In this document: piece after piece, positions 25,259 through 37,818 of the stretch
Numbering within the stretch: the stretch's first letter is position 1
How the letters are laid out: each line of letters begins with the position of its first letter
Assembly: GCF_964355755.1 (NCBI RefSeq)
Contig: NC_092672.1
Span: 11,092,501-11,156,500 of the forward strand
Length of the DNA stretch: 64,000 nt
From: Antedon mediterranea
Taxonomy: Eukaryota; Echinodermata; Crinoidea; Comatulida; Antedonidae
Direction of reading: 5' to 3'
The notes under the pieces: model-generated
What the model was told of the DNA's origin: nothing
The model's database searches: none
The model's input: the letters and a program-made list of their open reading frames with translations, nothing else
Made by a program: the position numbers and the translations under genes

Positions 25259-27544
25259 GGTTCGGAAAATGTTAAAAACCAATTTCTATTATTTGAATCG
25301 GTAAACAGTTTCCATTTATTATACATTGATAATGAAACATGAAATATTCCTATTTATGTCCCTCGAGGTTCATTACAATTTATATTTAGTAGTCCCACGG
25401 ACTTCATCTTAGCCACTCCCCCGAGTGCTAAGGCCAAATTTATGATACCCTACTTTCTATGTAAGTTTAGTTACAGTTAGTTCTTGACGATAATACAACG
25501 AATTTAGGTTACACCCTTCGGCCGCGAAAACGTTTCTGTACAAATATGATACCGATTGGCTTTATTTCATTCAACAGCGACCATAATCTCGCCAATTACA
25601 GGATAGATAAACTATTTTATTATTGATGTGCTTATAAATTAAGACTCATGTAAACAGCTTGATTACATCATTTTACAGACAAACGAAACTTTTTTAAACC
25701 TACTGTTTCAATAACTGAGTATAATACTGTATACGTTTTCATAAGTAAGTGCATATACATTTTCGTGTTTTCATTGACGAGATTGTAATAGTAACTTCAG
25801 TAACTATTACAGTACTTATTATACGACACAAGACAATTGTATCTGACAGGTACGTACATTATTCTAAAAAATAAGTCTAGATAGATCCCAGGCGTCATAA
25901 ATCACAGGCCAACAAATCAGTACTCATGACAGAAATTGGTTCACACAAATGTTTACAGGAAGTTCAACACCACAACCGATGATTTGCCCTAAATATTTAG
26001 GTAGACTACAGTTTAATTTTTCACTGAATAGGAGCTTGAATTTCCGATTTCCATTTCGCAGAATGTCTAGGTCTATTTATTTAGTTTGGTTCTTATAATA
26101 TATAAATACAATCAACTTTATTACTGCGGTTCCATCACCACCACCACGTGCCGCCCAATTCCCGTACATACATTTCCATTTCTCCCTAATTTCTTTAATC
26201 CACATAAATTAATTGTCCTTTATGGAATCCAGTATTGGTTTTGTTGTCTCTATTTCTGAATACCCCAATTAGGGGGACACTTCCGTTTTTGTTTAGTGTC
26301 CCAAAAAAGTCCCCGTCCGTGGATTCTACTGTATTCGAGAACCATCTGTGAGCACCCCTAGATGGTACGCGAGCGAAGCGAGCGTGCCATCTAGTTATAT
26401 TCAATTAATGTAAATTAATTATTTAATTATAATGATTAAAAAGTTAGACAAAAAAATTTAAAGCTGCTGCTATAAATATTAAGCGAAATTTTGAATTGTA
26501 TTTTTGAAATAAATGCTAAATAAGCCAGTAAATTCCCAAAATGTATTCATTATAATGTCAATTATTGACGTTTTGTAAAAATAATATTTATAGGCCTATA
26601 TTTAGGTCTACTTTATAAAAATTAAACCTGGTCATTCCTTGTCTTAAATGTACACTCTTGGCTAATTATGATAAAAATAAAAAAACACTTATTTTTTCTT
26701 ATTGTTTAACCATCATTTTAAAGATGAAAAAATCGCATTAAGATGTTAATTAAAATGTATAAATAAAGCATGGCAATACAAGACATCATTAATATTATAC
26801 TTATAACTGTGTCTATCTTGTTTTTATTTCGGGTAGAGGCTATTATAATTTATTTAAAAACAACCTTACTTTATTTAATGTACGAATATACGGTAAAACA
26901 GGGAATTATATATTTCCGAATTAAGTGTGATCGTACGACCTCTAATAAGAGACCAAATACTAAAAGAGCGTCACATGGCGCTACACCAGTCATAAGATCT
27001 GTGCTGGTCTGCTGGTCGGCTAAAGACACAAATCCACGCGTGGACTTTAAAACACTGGTCGGCCGGGCCAAATACAATGTGTGCACGGTATAATTGATTA
27101 AATCGTAAGCGCGCTGCTGTGGTCAATACAATATTATCTGACAGCCCTGGTAACGACGTTATTATAGATATGACATATGAAATGGGATCTTTAATAGTGA
27201 TTAAATATATTTGGTATGAAGAGTGTTGCCCAGACAACTGGGGCAACACCCCTGCGTCCGCCCCTGATTATGATATATGATAAATAACCATTTATAGCAA
27301 CGCAATTCACGTCAGGAAAGTGAAAACATATTATATGGTAATTATTGTTAGTTGTATGCTATTGTCACAAAGTTACAGTGTTAACGAATCGTAATTGAAT
27401 AATTCAGTCGCACCACCAACGTAAATAAATATTTTAAGTACCTTTTAATAATGTAAAAAATTGTCACAATTCAGTTTTTCTGTGAAGATGATTTTAATAA
27501 ATATACCATTATGATTGAATGAATGAATGAATGAACGAATGAAA
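25259..27544. other. Intergenic, no gene seen
   Basis: No exon recognised. 26250-26400 contains GGGGGACACTT, a TTCTACTGTATTCGAGAACC word and a GCGAGCGAAGCGAGC palindrome, like decayed MITE ends also seen near 22010 and 62240. The frames at 26770-27249 overlap on both strands and look like chance. Confidence 0.4.
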
Positions 27545-28130
27545 ACCTTTGGTGAACCAGTATCACACCAACGTATGTCAACCTTTAGTGAACCAGTATC
27601 ACACTAACGTATGTCAACCGTTTATGGGTGAACCAGTATCACACCAACGTAAGTCAACCGTTTATGGGTGAACCAGTATCACACCAACGGAAGTCAACCG
27701 TTTATGAGTGAACCAGTATCAGACCAACGTATGTCAACCTTTGGTGAACCAGTATCACACCAACGTAAGTCAACCGTCTATGGGTGAACCAGTATTACAC
27801 CAACGTAAGTCAACCATTTATGGGTGAACCAGTATCACACCAACGTATGTCAACGTTTCATGAACCAGTATCACACCAATGTTAACCGTCCGGAAAACTG
27901 TTCTCAACCAGTATAACACCAACGTATGTCAACCTTTGGTGAACCAGTATCACACGAATGTTAACCGTCGGGAAAACCGCTCTCAATCGGTATCACATCA
28001 ACGTATGTCAACCTTTGGTGAACCAGTTGGGGAGAAACGTCCGCAACCAGTATCACACCAACCGTCGTATGTCAACCGATTGGTGAACGGTGGACGTATA
28101 CGCAAATCACATAATTATAGCTGAACCAGA
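27545..28130. repeat. Minisatellite GTGAACCAGTATCACACCAA
   Basis: About 15 variable units of roughly 32-40 bp: GTGAACCAGTATCACACCAA, then CGTATGTCAACC and an optional GTTTATGG spacer. The units drift toward the right end. The open frame 27879-28124 is created by the repeat and is not a gene. Confidence 0.92.
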
Positions 28131-28744
28131 TCGCACGTCAACCACCATGTAAACCAGTCACACATTAAAGCTGCGTCGTCTTTTTTGTTCTCGAGTGAAG
28201 AGACCCACACATACTGCAGCATATCTAATGTTCGAATCCTGCTTTCCAGTGGACGTTGAGTTGCGTTGAGTTTTCAAATCTTTAAAGTTGAGAATAGATA
28301 GGCCTAAAGCCTGTTTTTCTGTCGACGTCGTAACGTGACGGCGAGTTGCGTTTTTAAATCGTTAATGTTGAAAATAAATAGCGATAACGATGATCGAGCC
28401 GAACCGTCAATATTTAAACACTTTCACGCGATCGTTCATGGTTTCTTGGTTATTCGAGCGTTGCTTGAACACGCGGACGACGTAAACTGTTGCAAAAACA
28501 AGGGCCTGCGTCAAAATTAAAAAAGCTACGGGCTTTTATGCTTCAACACAAGCACATGACATGTTTTCGCTGATATCTTAATCCAGGCTTACACTAAAGA
28601 CAAACATTAAATTAAATTGTTTTTATATTATACAATTATTAGTTTGACTTACACTTGTTATTTTGAAATATCAGACTTTAACAGTATACAAAAATTGTGA
28701 AAAACATCGTCGCGTTGTAAAAATTCAAGAATTGTCAGCGCGTA

Positions 28745-29140
28745 CCTATTTTTTTTCACAAACTGCAATGACATAATTTGTGAATCATTTGATTCGTCAG
28801 TTTTAACGATCGTAACGTTGAACTTGGTTCAACTTTAACGATTGCAGAGTTTAACTATTTTAACGTTGATTTTTATCCCCTTTTCCTGTAAAATCGTGGT
28901 ATCTTGTTAAGCGTGGTTCCCACTGGAACGCAACGCAACGACGTATCGACGCAAAGTGCTAATATTTACGTACGTATTTTGTTCACCAGCTTTGATGACA
29001 TAATTTGTGAATTTTTATTGATTGGTCAATGTTAATGATCGTATCGTTAAATTTGAACTCGGTTCGGTTCAATTTTACGATTGCAATCGTTGAATTGTTT
29101 TAACGATTTTTTAGCGAATATTTTTAACCCCTTTTCTGTC
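28745..29140. repeat. Diverged tandem duplication, about 230 bp offset
   Basis: 28765-28900 and 28995-29140 share GACATAATTTGTGAAT, AACGATCGTAACGTT/AATGATCGTATCGTT, GGTTCAA and CCCCTTTTC in the same order. The stretch between them holds a fragment of the MITE at 37681 (GGTTCCCACT ... CGCAACGCAACG at about 28915). No gene. Confidence 0.6.
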
Positions 29141-29563
29141 TGTATAATAATTAACAAGAGCACAGGCTTATATTTTATACATCGTCATTCCTTTATACAG
29201 GTCATTATATTATTTCAATAATTTATTACTCAGCATTAAGCCTATACCGAACCTGACAGCAGCGTCTGAAGCATGCCCACTACTGATAACTAATACTGAC
29301 ACCGTATACTAATTAACTAATCTTAGCATGGATAGTGCGTTTGACGTAATACATTCTTTTAATATTACCTAGCGACAATTAACATTATTGATTATTATTA
29401 GAAATTAGTGCACATATTCCTTTAAAATAAACGAGTATATGTTGAACCAAGTTGAGGTAAATCCGGTACCTTTGGTTAACACTGATCAGAACATTATTTT
29501 TGGCATGTTAACATAGACATATGTATTATGTTTCCTATACACAATTAAATTGAACCAAAAAAT

Positions 29564-32500
29564 ATTGGTAGATATGGCCTATTGTATGTATATTGATTTA
29601 ATGAATAGAAATCAATGATTATTGGTGGATTTATTATTGTATATTTTGATTAGATATTGGATAATTATTGGTGGATATATTGTATGTATTGATTGAATAT
29701 TGAATGGTTATTGGTGGATATATTGTACATAGTGATTGAATATTGAATGGTTATTGGTGGATATATTGTATATAGTGATTAAATATTGAATGGTTATTGG
29801 TGGATATATTGTATGTAGTGATTGAATATTGAATGGTTATTGGGGGATATATTGTATGTAGTGATTGAATATTGAATGATTATTGGGGGATATATTGTAT
29901 GTAGTGATTAAATATTGAATGGTTATTGGTGGATATATTGTATGTAGTGATTGAATATTGAATGGTTAGTGGGGGATATATTGTATGTAGTGATTGAATA
30001 TTGAATGGTTATTGGTGGATATATTGTATGTAGTGATTGAATATTGAATGGTTATTGGTGGATATATTGTATGTAGTGATTGAATATTTAATGGTTATTG
30101 GTGGATATATTGTATGTAGTGATTGAATATTGAATGGTTATTGGTTGATATATTGTATATAGTGATTGAATATTGAATGGTTATTGGGAGATATATTGTA
30201 TATAGTGATTGAATATTGAATGGTTATTGGTGGATATATTGTATATAGTGATTAAATATTGAATGGTTATTGGTGGATATATTGTATATAGTGATTGAAT
30301 ATTGAATGGTTATTGGGAGATATATTGTATGTAGTGATTGAATATTGAATGGTTATTGGTGGATATATTGTATAAAGTGATTAAATATTGAATGGTTATT
30401 GGTTGATATATTGTATATAGTGATTGAATATTGAATGGTTATTGGGAGATATATTGTATGTAGTGATTGAATATTGAATGGTTATTGGGGGATATATTGT
30501 ATATAGTGATTGAATATTGAATGGTTATTGGTGGATATATTGTATGTAGTGATTGAATATTGAATGGTTATTGGTGGATATATTGTATGTAGTGATTGAA
30601 TATTGAATGGTTATTGGTGGATATATTGTATGTAGTGATTGAATATTGAATGGTTATTGGGAGATATATTGTATGTAGTGATTGAATATTGAATGGTTAT
30701 TGGTGGATATATTGTATGTAGTGATTGAATATTGAATGGTTATTGGTGGATATATTGTATATAGTGATTGAATATTGAATGGTTATTGGTGGATATATTG
30801 TATGTAGTGATTGAATATTGAATGGTTATTGGGAGATATATTGTATGTAGTGATTGAATATTGAATGGTTATTGGTGGATATATTGTATATAGTGATTAA
30901 ATATTGAATGGTTATTGGGAGATATATTGTATGTAGTGATTGAATATTGAATGGTTATTGGTGGATATATTGTATGTAGTGATTGAATATTGAATGGTTA
31001 TTGGTGGATATATTGTATGTAGTGATTGAATATTGAATGGTTATTGGAGGATATATTGTATGTAGTGATTGAATATTGAATGGTTATTGGAGGATATATT
31101 GTATGTAGTGATTGAATATTGAATGGTTATTGGTGGATATATTGTATGTAGTGATTGAATATTGAATGGTTATTGGTGGATATATTGTATGTAGTGATTG
31201 AATATTGAATGGTTATTGGAGGATATATTGTATATAGTGATTGAATATTGAATGGTTATTGGTGGATATATTGTATGTAGTGATTGAATATTGAATGGTT
31301 AGTGGGGGATATATTGTATATAGTGATTGAATATTGAATGGTTATTGGGGGATATATTGTATGTAGTGATTGAATATTGAATGGTTATTGGTGGATATAT
31401 TGTATGTAGTGATTGAATATTGAATGGTTAGTGGGGGATATATTGTATATAGTGATTGAATATTGAATGGTTATTGGGGGATATATTGTATATAGTGATT
31501 GAATATTGAATGGTTATTGGTGGATATATTGTATATAGTGATTGAATATTGAATGGTTATTGGTGGATATATTGTATGTAGTGATTAAATATTGAATGGT
31601 TATTGGGGGATATATTGTATGTAGTGATTGAATATTGAATGGTTATTGGTGGATATATTGTATATAGTGATTGAATATTGAATGGTTATTGGTGGATATA
31701 TTGTATGTAGTGATTGAATATTGAATGGTTATTGGGGGATATATTGTATATAGTGATTGAATATTGAATGGTTATTGGGGGATATATTGTATATAGTGAT
31801 TGAATATTGAATGGTTATTGGTGGATATATTGTATGTAGTGATTGAATATTGAATGGTTATTGGGAGATATATTGTATATAGTGATTGAATATTGAATGG
31901 TTATTGGTGGATATATTGTATATAGTGATTAAATATTGAATGGTTATTGGTGGATATATTGTATGTAGTGATTGAATATTGAATGGTTATTGGTGGATAT
32001 ATTGTACATAGTGATTGAATATTGAATGGTTATTGGTGGATATATTGTATGTAGTGATTGAATATTGAATGGTTATTGGTGGATATATTGTACATAGTGA
32101 TTGAATATTGAATGGTTATTGGTGGATATATTGTATATAGTGATTAAATATTGAATGGTTATTGGGAGATATATTGTATGTAGTGATTAAATATTGAATG
32201 GTTATTGGTGGATATATTGTATGTAGTGATTGAATATTGAATGGTTAGTGGGGGATATATTGTATATAGTGATTGAATATTGAATGGTTATTGGGGGATA
32301 TATTGTATATAGTGATTGAATATTGAATGGTTATTGGTGGATATATTGTACATAGTGATTGAATATTGAATGGTTATTGGTGGATATATTGTATATAGTG
32401 ATTAAATATTGAATGGTTATTGGGAGATATATTGTATGTAGTGATTGAATATTGAATGGTTATTGGTGGATATATTGTATGTAGTGATTAAATATTGAAT

Positions 32501-35250
32501 GGTTATTGGTGGATATATTGTATATAGTGATTGAATATTGAATGGTTATTGGGAGATATATTGTATGTAGTGATTGAATATTGAATGGTTATTGGTGGAT
32601 ATATTGTATATAGTGATTGAATATTGAATGGTTATTGGTGGATATATTGTATGTAGTGATTGAATATTGAATGGTTATTGGTGGATATATTGTATGTAGT
32701 GATTGAATATTGAATGGTTATTGGTGGATATATTGTATGTAGTGATTGAATATTGAATGGTTATTGGGGGATATATTGTATGTAGTGATTAAATATTGAA
32801 TGGTTATTGGGGGATATATTGTATGTAGTGATTAAATATTGAATGGTTATTGGGAGATATATTGTATGTAGTGATTGAATATTGAATGGTTATTGGGAGA
32901 TATATTGTATGTAGTGATTGAATATTGAATGGTTATTGGGAGATATATTGTATATAGTAATTGAATATTGAATGGTTATTGGTGGATATATTGTATGTAG
33001 TGATTGAATATTGAATGGTTATTGGTGGATATATTGTATATAGTGATTGAATATTGAATGGTTATTGGGAGATATATTGTATATAGTGATTGAATATTGA
33101 ATGGTTATTGGGGGATATATTGTATGTAGTGATTGAATATTGAATGGTTATTGGTGGATATATTGTATATAGTGATTGAATATTGAATGGTTATTGGGGG
33201 ATATATTGTATATAGTGATTGAATATTGAATGGTTATTGGTGGATATATTGTACATAGTGATTGAATATTGAATGGTTATTGGTGGATATATTGTATATA
33301 GTGATTAAATATTGAATGGTTATTGGGAGATATATTGTATGTAGTGATTGAATATTGAATGGTTATTGGTGGATATATTGTATGTAGTGATTAAATATTG
33401 AATGGTTATTGGTGGATATATTGTATATAGTGATTGAATATTGAATGGTTATTGGGAGATATATTGTATGTAGTGATTGAATATTGAATGGTTATTGGTG
33501 GATATATTGTATATAGTGATTGAATATTGAATGGTTATTGGTGGATATATTGTATGTAGTGATTGAATATTGAATGGTTATTGGTGGATATATTGTATGT
33601 AGTGATTGAATATTGAATGGTTATTGGTGGATATATTGTATGTAGTGATTGAATATTGAATGGTTATTGGGGGATATATTGTATGTAGTGATTAAATATT
33701 GAATGGTTATTGGGGGATATATTGTATGTAGTGATTAAATATTGAATGGTTATTGGGAGATATATTGTATGTAGTGATTGAATATTGAATGGTTATTGGG
33801 AGATATATTGTATGTAGTGATTGAATATTGAATGGTTATTGGGAGATATATTGTATATAGTAATTGAATATTGAATGGTTATTGGTGGATATATTGTATG
33901 TAGTGATTGAATATTGAATGGTTATTGGTGGATATATTGTATATAGTGATTGAATATTGAATGGTTATTGGGAGATATATTGTATATAGTGATTGAATAT
34001 TGAATGGTTATTGGGGGATATATTGTATGTAGTGATTGAATATTGAATGGTTATTGGTGGATATATTGTATATAGTGATTGAATATTGAATGGTTATTGG
34101 GGGATATATTGTATATAGTGATTGAATATTGAATGGTTATTGGTGGATATATTGTATGTAGTGATTGAATATTGAATGGTTATTGGTGGATATATTGTAT
34201 GTAGTGATTGAATATTTAATGGTTATTGGGGGATATATTGTATGTAGTGATTGAATATTGAATGGTTATTGGTGGATATATTGTATATAGTGATTGAATA
34301 TTGAATGGTTATTGGGAGATATATTGTATATAGTGATTGAATATTGAATGGTTATTGGTGGATATATTGTATATAGTGATTGAATATTGAATGGTTATTG
34401 GGAGATATATTGTATGTAGTGATTGAATATTGAATGGTTATTGGTGGATATATTGTATGTAGTGATTGAATATTGAATGGTTATTGGTGGATATATTGTA
34501 TATAGTGATTGAATATTGAATGGTTAGTGGGAGATATATTGTATGTAGTGATTGAATATTGAATGGTTATTGGGGGATATATTGTATATAGTGATTGAAT
34601 ATTGAATGGTTATAGGGAGATATATTGTATGTAGTGATTGAATATTGAATGGTTATTGGTGGATATATTGTATGTAGTGATTGAATATTGAATGGTTATT
34701 GGGAGATATATTGTATATAGTGATTGAATATTGAATGGTTATTGGGAGATATATTGTATATAGTGATTGAATATTGAATGGTTATAGGGAGATATATTGT
34801 ATGTAGTGATTGAATATTGAATGGTTATTGGGGGATATATTGTATGTAGTGATTGAATATTGAATGGTTATTGGGGGATATATTGTATATAGTGATTGAA
34901 TATTGAATGGTTATTGGGGGATATATTGTATGTAGTGATTGAATATTGAATGGTTATTGGTGGATATATTGTATGTAGTGATTGAATATTTAATGGTTAT
35001 TGGGGGATATATTGTATGTAGTGATTGAATATTGAATGGTTATTGGTGGATATATTGTATATAGTGATTGAATATTGAATGGTTATAGGGAGATATATTG
35101 TATATAGTGATTGAATATTGAATGGTTATTGGTGGATATATTGTATGTAGTGATTGAATATTGAATGGTTAGTGGGGGATATATTGTATGTATTATAGTG
35201 ATTGAATATTAAATGGTTATTGGTGAATATATTATCGATTGATGTATTAT
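29564..35250. repeat. 43-bp satellite, about 130 copies
   Basis: A near-uniform tandem array. The monomer is 43 bp, containing GATTGAATATTGAATGGTTA, TTGGTGGATATATTG and TATGTAGT. Variants at fixed places (TGGTGG/TGGGGG/TGGGAG, TATGTAG/TATATAG/TACATAG, GATTGA/GATTAA) form a second level of order: rare variants recur exactly 903 bp apart (21 monomers). It is more degenerate at the left end (29564-29640) and in the last copies near 35200. It ends about 70 bp before the acceptor of the exon at 35321. Confidence 0.98.
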
Positions 35251-35341
35251 TATGTTCGTTGATTTAAAAAAAAATTATAATTGGCTGATGCACATAAAGT
35301 TGGTTTTTATTTATTTTCAGGGACATCTTTACGCACATGGA

Positions 35342-36215
35342 ATGACACATTCACTGTCGTCGTATGCTGTACTACTCGAAATCGTGAGAATATTGTTTTT
35401 GGCGTGTATCCACGAAGCTGGCAGCGCCGAAGATGTGCACATAACACCTTCCAATCCTTCTAGCACCATCGCTGTATCAATTCACGAAGAATCCAAAGAT
35501 GGAATCAAACCAACAGTATTTGTTTTGGCGCCGTCCAGTAACAACGGGAGGTCACTACAACAACCAACTGACGGCGTGCACCCTACACCTTCAATTGGAA
35601 GATTATATTCTGTGACAGGTGTATATAGTTTCGGAACTTTGATATCTACGACTATAGATTTGTCGGGAACGGTTTTGTCGACAGCTGTGTCACCTGACAA
35701 CCAACATTCGTCTATTACTGAAAATAATATATGGCCAATAACGAAATCAACGTCGTTCACTGTGACTGGAATACGAGCGACTATTTCACCCATCTTACCT
35801 TCACCAGCGATGCTGTCAACTAGCTATTTGGACTTGACTACTGAACTTGGGAAAATAATAACAGAACCTTTATTTCATGAAAATCTAGTTAGTTATAGTA
35901 CGACACGACAAACAATTAGTGCATACTCAACGCAGACGATAAAATCAGCGTTCGTGTCCGACGAATATTCGACCCAATATTCTTTGCATTCGCTTTCTTC
36001 GCAAATTGCAAAGATACCTGCCCGAGAGTTTAACTTAACGAAGTATAGGCTGGACGACGAGTCGAATTTGACGACAGACAACCTGGACGACAAGTCAAAT
36101 GTGACGACAGATAGGCTGCTGGATGACGAATCAATTTACTTAAACACGTCGGTCAATACTGAATGGGTTACATTGCTACCATTAAATACGACTATATCTT
36201 CTACTACTAATCAAG
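35342..36215 (+). CDS. Mucin-like single-pass membrane protein, exon 1
   Basis: The first coding exon of a gene I do not recognise. It follows a strong acceptor (TTTATTTATTTTCAG, exon start 35321). I start at the ATG at 35342 because the frame then opens with a hydrophobic stretch (YAVLLEIVRILFLACIHEAGSA) fit for a signal peptide cut before EDVH. The next ~260 residues have no cysteine, are rich in Ser/Thr, and carry five N-glycosylation sequons (NLTK, NLTT, NVTT, NTSV, NTTI). Near the end is a short internal repeat, LDDESNLTTD / LDDKSNVTTD / LDDES. I end the exon at 36215 (CAAG|GTTGGT), since only that phase (1) opens the membrane exon at 47081. The nearby GTAAAT donor at 36220 would lead to a stop. 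The four joined exons total 2,316 bases, 771 codons plus stop. Confidence 0.72.
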
Positions 36216-36394
36216 GTTGGTAAATATTTGCTTATGTAAATAAATTAAAGAAAGGTTTATGATATGGAAACATGTTTTTGCTTGATGTAAGGTTGAGTCC
36301 ATGACGTACCGTCAGCATTTAGCATATGGAGTAATGCAACGTGTTTTGCGCACTAGAAACTAATGAGTGAACATTGATCTAGTGTGCGCCTACA

Positions 36395-37215
36395 TGCACC
36401 AACATGAGTTAGTGTGCACCTATATGTTTTAATTAATCCTCTATTTTGCACCTGAATGCTCTAATATGCACCAGCATGCCCTAGTGTGCACAAGCATGGG
36501 TTAGTGTGCACCTATATTCTATGTACACATGGTACCTCTTGTGTGCCCCTATATGATCTAGTTGACACTTGCATGACGTGCATGTTCTAATATGCACCAG
36601 CATGCCCTAGTGTGCACACGCATGCCCTAGTGTGCACCTATATGATCTAGTTGACACTTGCATGACGTGCATGTTCTAATACACCAGCATGCCCTAAGTG
36701 TGCACACGCATGCCCTAGTGTGCACCTATATGATCTAGTTGACACTTGCATAACGTGCATGTTCTAATATGCACCAGCATGCCCTAGTGTGCACACGCAT
36801 GCCCTAGTGTGCACCTATATGATCTAGTTGACACTTGCATGACGTGCATGTTCTAATATGCACCAGCATGCCCTAGTGTGCACACGCATGCCCTAGTGTG
36901 CACCTATATGATCTAGTTGACACTTGCATGACGTGCATGTTCTAATATGCACCAGCATGCCCTAGTGTGCACACGCATGGGGGTTAGTGTGCACCTATAT
37001 TCTATGTACACACACAGGCATCCTTTTGTATGCACCTACATGACCTAGTTGGCACCTGCATGGCGTGCTTGTTCTAATATGCACCTACATGACCTAGTTG
37101 GCACCTGCATGCTCCAGTGTACACAAGCATTCGCATGTATGTACAAACAAGCGTTGGCACCTACATGTATACATTTATCCTCTAATTTGCACCTGCATGA
37201 TCTAGCAATGTTTTG
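36395..37215. repeat. 89-bp tandem repeat
   Basis: The core 36545-36990 has five units of 88-89 bp containing ATATGATCTAGTTGACACTT, GCATGACGTGCATGTTCTAA and two CATGCCCTAGTGTGCAC words. The flanks to 36395 and 37215 are looser copies of the same GCACCTxxATG / CTAGTGTGCAC words, suggesting growth from a unit of about 22 bp. It lies just inside the intron after the exon ending at 36215. Confidence 0.93.
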
Positions 37216-37680
37216 AACACTAAAAAAGTCATGTGCTATAAAGTATATTAACTTAAATAGTTTTAATTTGTGTCACAATACATTACTACATCAAATTTTT
37301 ACAATCTATTTCAATGTGATTGCGGCCTCCTGAGCAATCCACTGAATAGCCATTCGGCCTACATGTTTATTTCATAGTTCTGTAGTTCTTTGCATCCCTT
37401 TTAACGTACTAGTTGATTGATATTGGAAGCTTTCCGCCAATCAGTGACAACCATGGCACCGTTACGTCATTTGGTAATGCACTTAACTGTATGATCGCTA
37501 TGAATTTGTAATTATGGCTTCAACTAGAATTGAATATTAATGAATTAAATTTCTCTTCAATATTATATAATCGGGAAGCCGATTTGTTTAATTTTTTTCT
37601 GGTGCTGAAATGGGCTGCAATATAATATTAGTTATTAATTAATTAATTATTATTAGTATTTAAACAATTTATTTAGAATT

Positions 37681-37812
37681 GGTTCCCACTTAAGCGCAAC
37701 GCAAGTATATCGACCAATTACAACGAAATGGATCATCTGAATTGTCATTTATGATTGGTCACTCACTTGCCACTGGAATACGCCATTGCGTTGCGTCCAA
37801 GTGTGTGAACCA
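37681..37812. mobile_element. Short MITE, 27-bp ends
   Basis: Left end TGGTTCCCACTTAAGCGCAA then CGCAA; the right end is the complement, TTGCGTTGCG then TCCAAGTGTGTGAACCA. Total about 132 bp with no coding capacity. A fragment of the same family lies near 28915. The transposon at 37819 starts six bases after its end. Confidence 0.75.
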
Positions 37813-37818
37813 TGCTAC

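Noticed and set aside
26770-27249. Overlapping open frames on both strands
   Set aside because: No domain, no splice-site support, and composition like the flanking DNA.
27879-28124. Open frame in the GTGAACCAGTATCAC array
   Set aside because: It is created by the tandem repeat; the residues simply repeat with the units.
29564-35250. Could the regular 43-bp units be a CRISPR array?
   Set aside because: There is no alternation of constant repeats with unique spacers; the whole unit is conserved, and the context is eukaryotic.
35281-35463. Alternative phase-1 reading of the exon at 35321 (TSLRTWNDTFTVVVCC...)
   Set aside because: It would let SRCR exon 9 splice in, but it stops at 35463, while the overlapping frame stays open for 320 codons and continues into the membrane exon.
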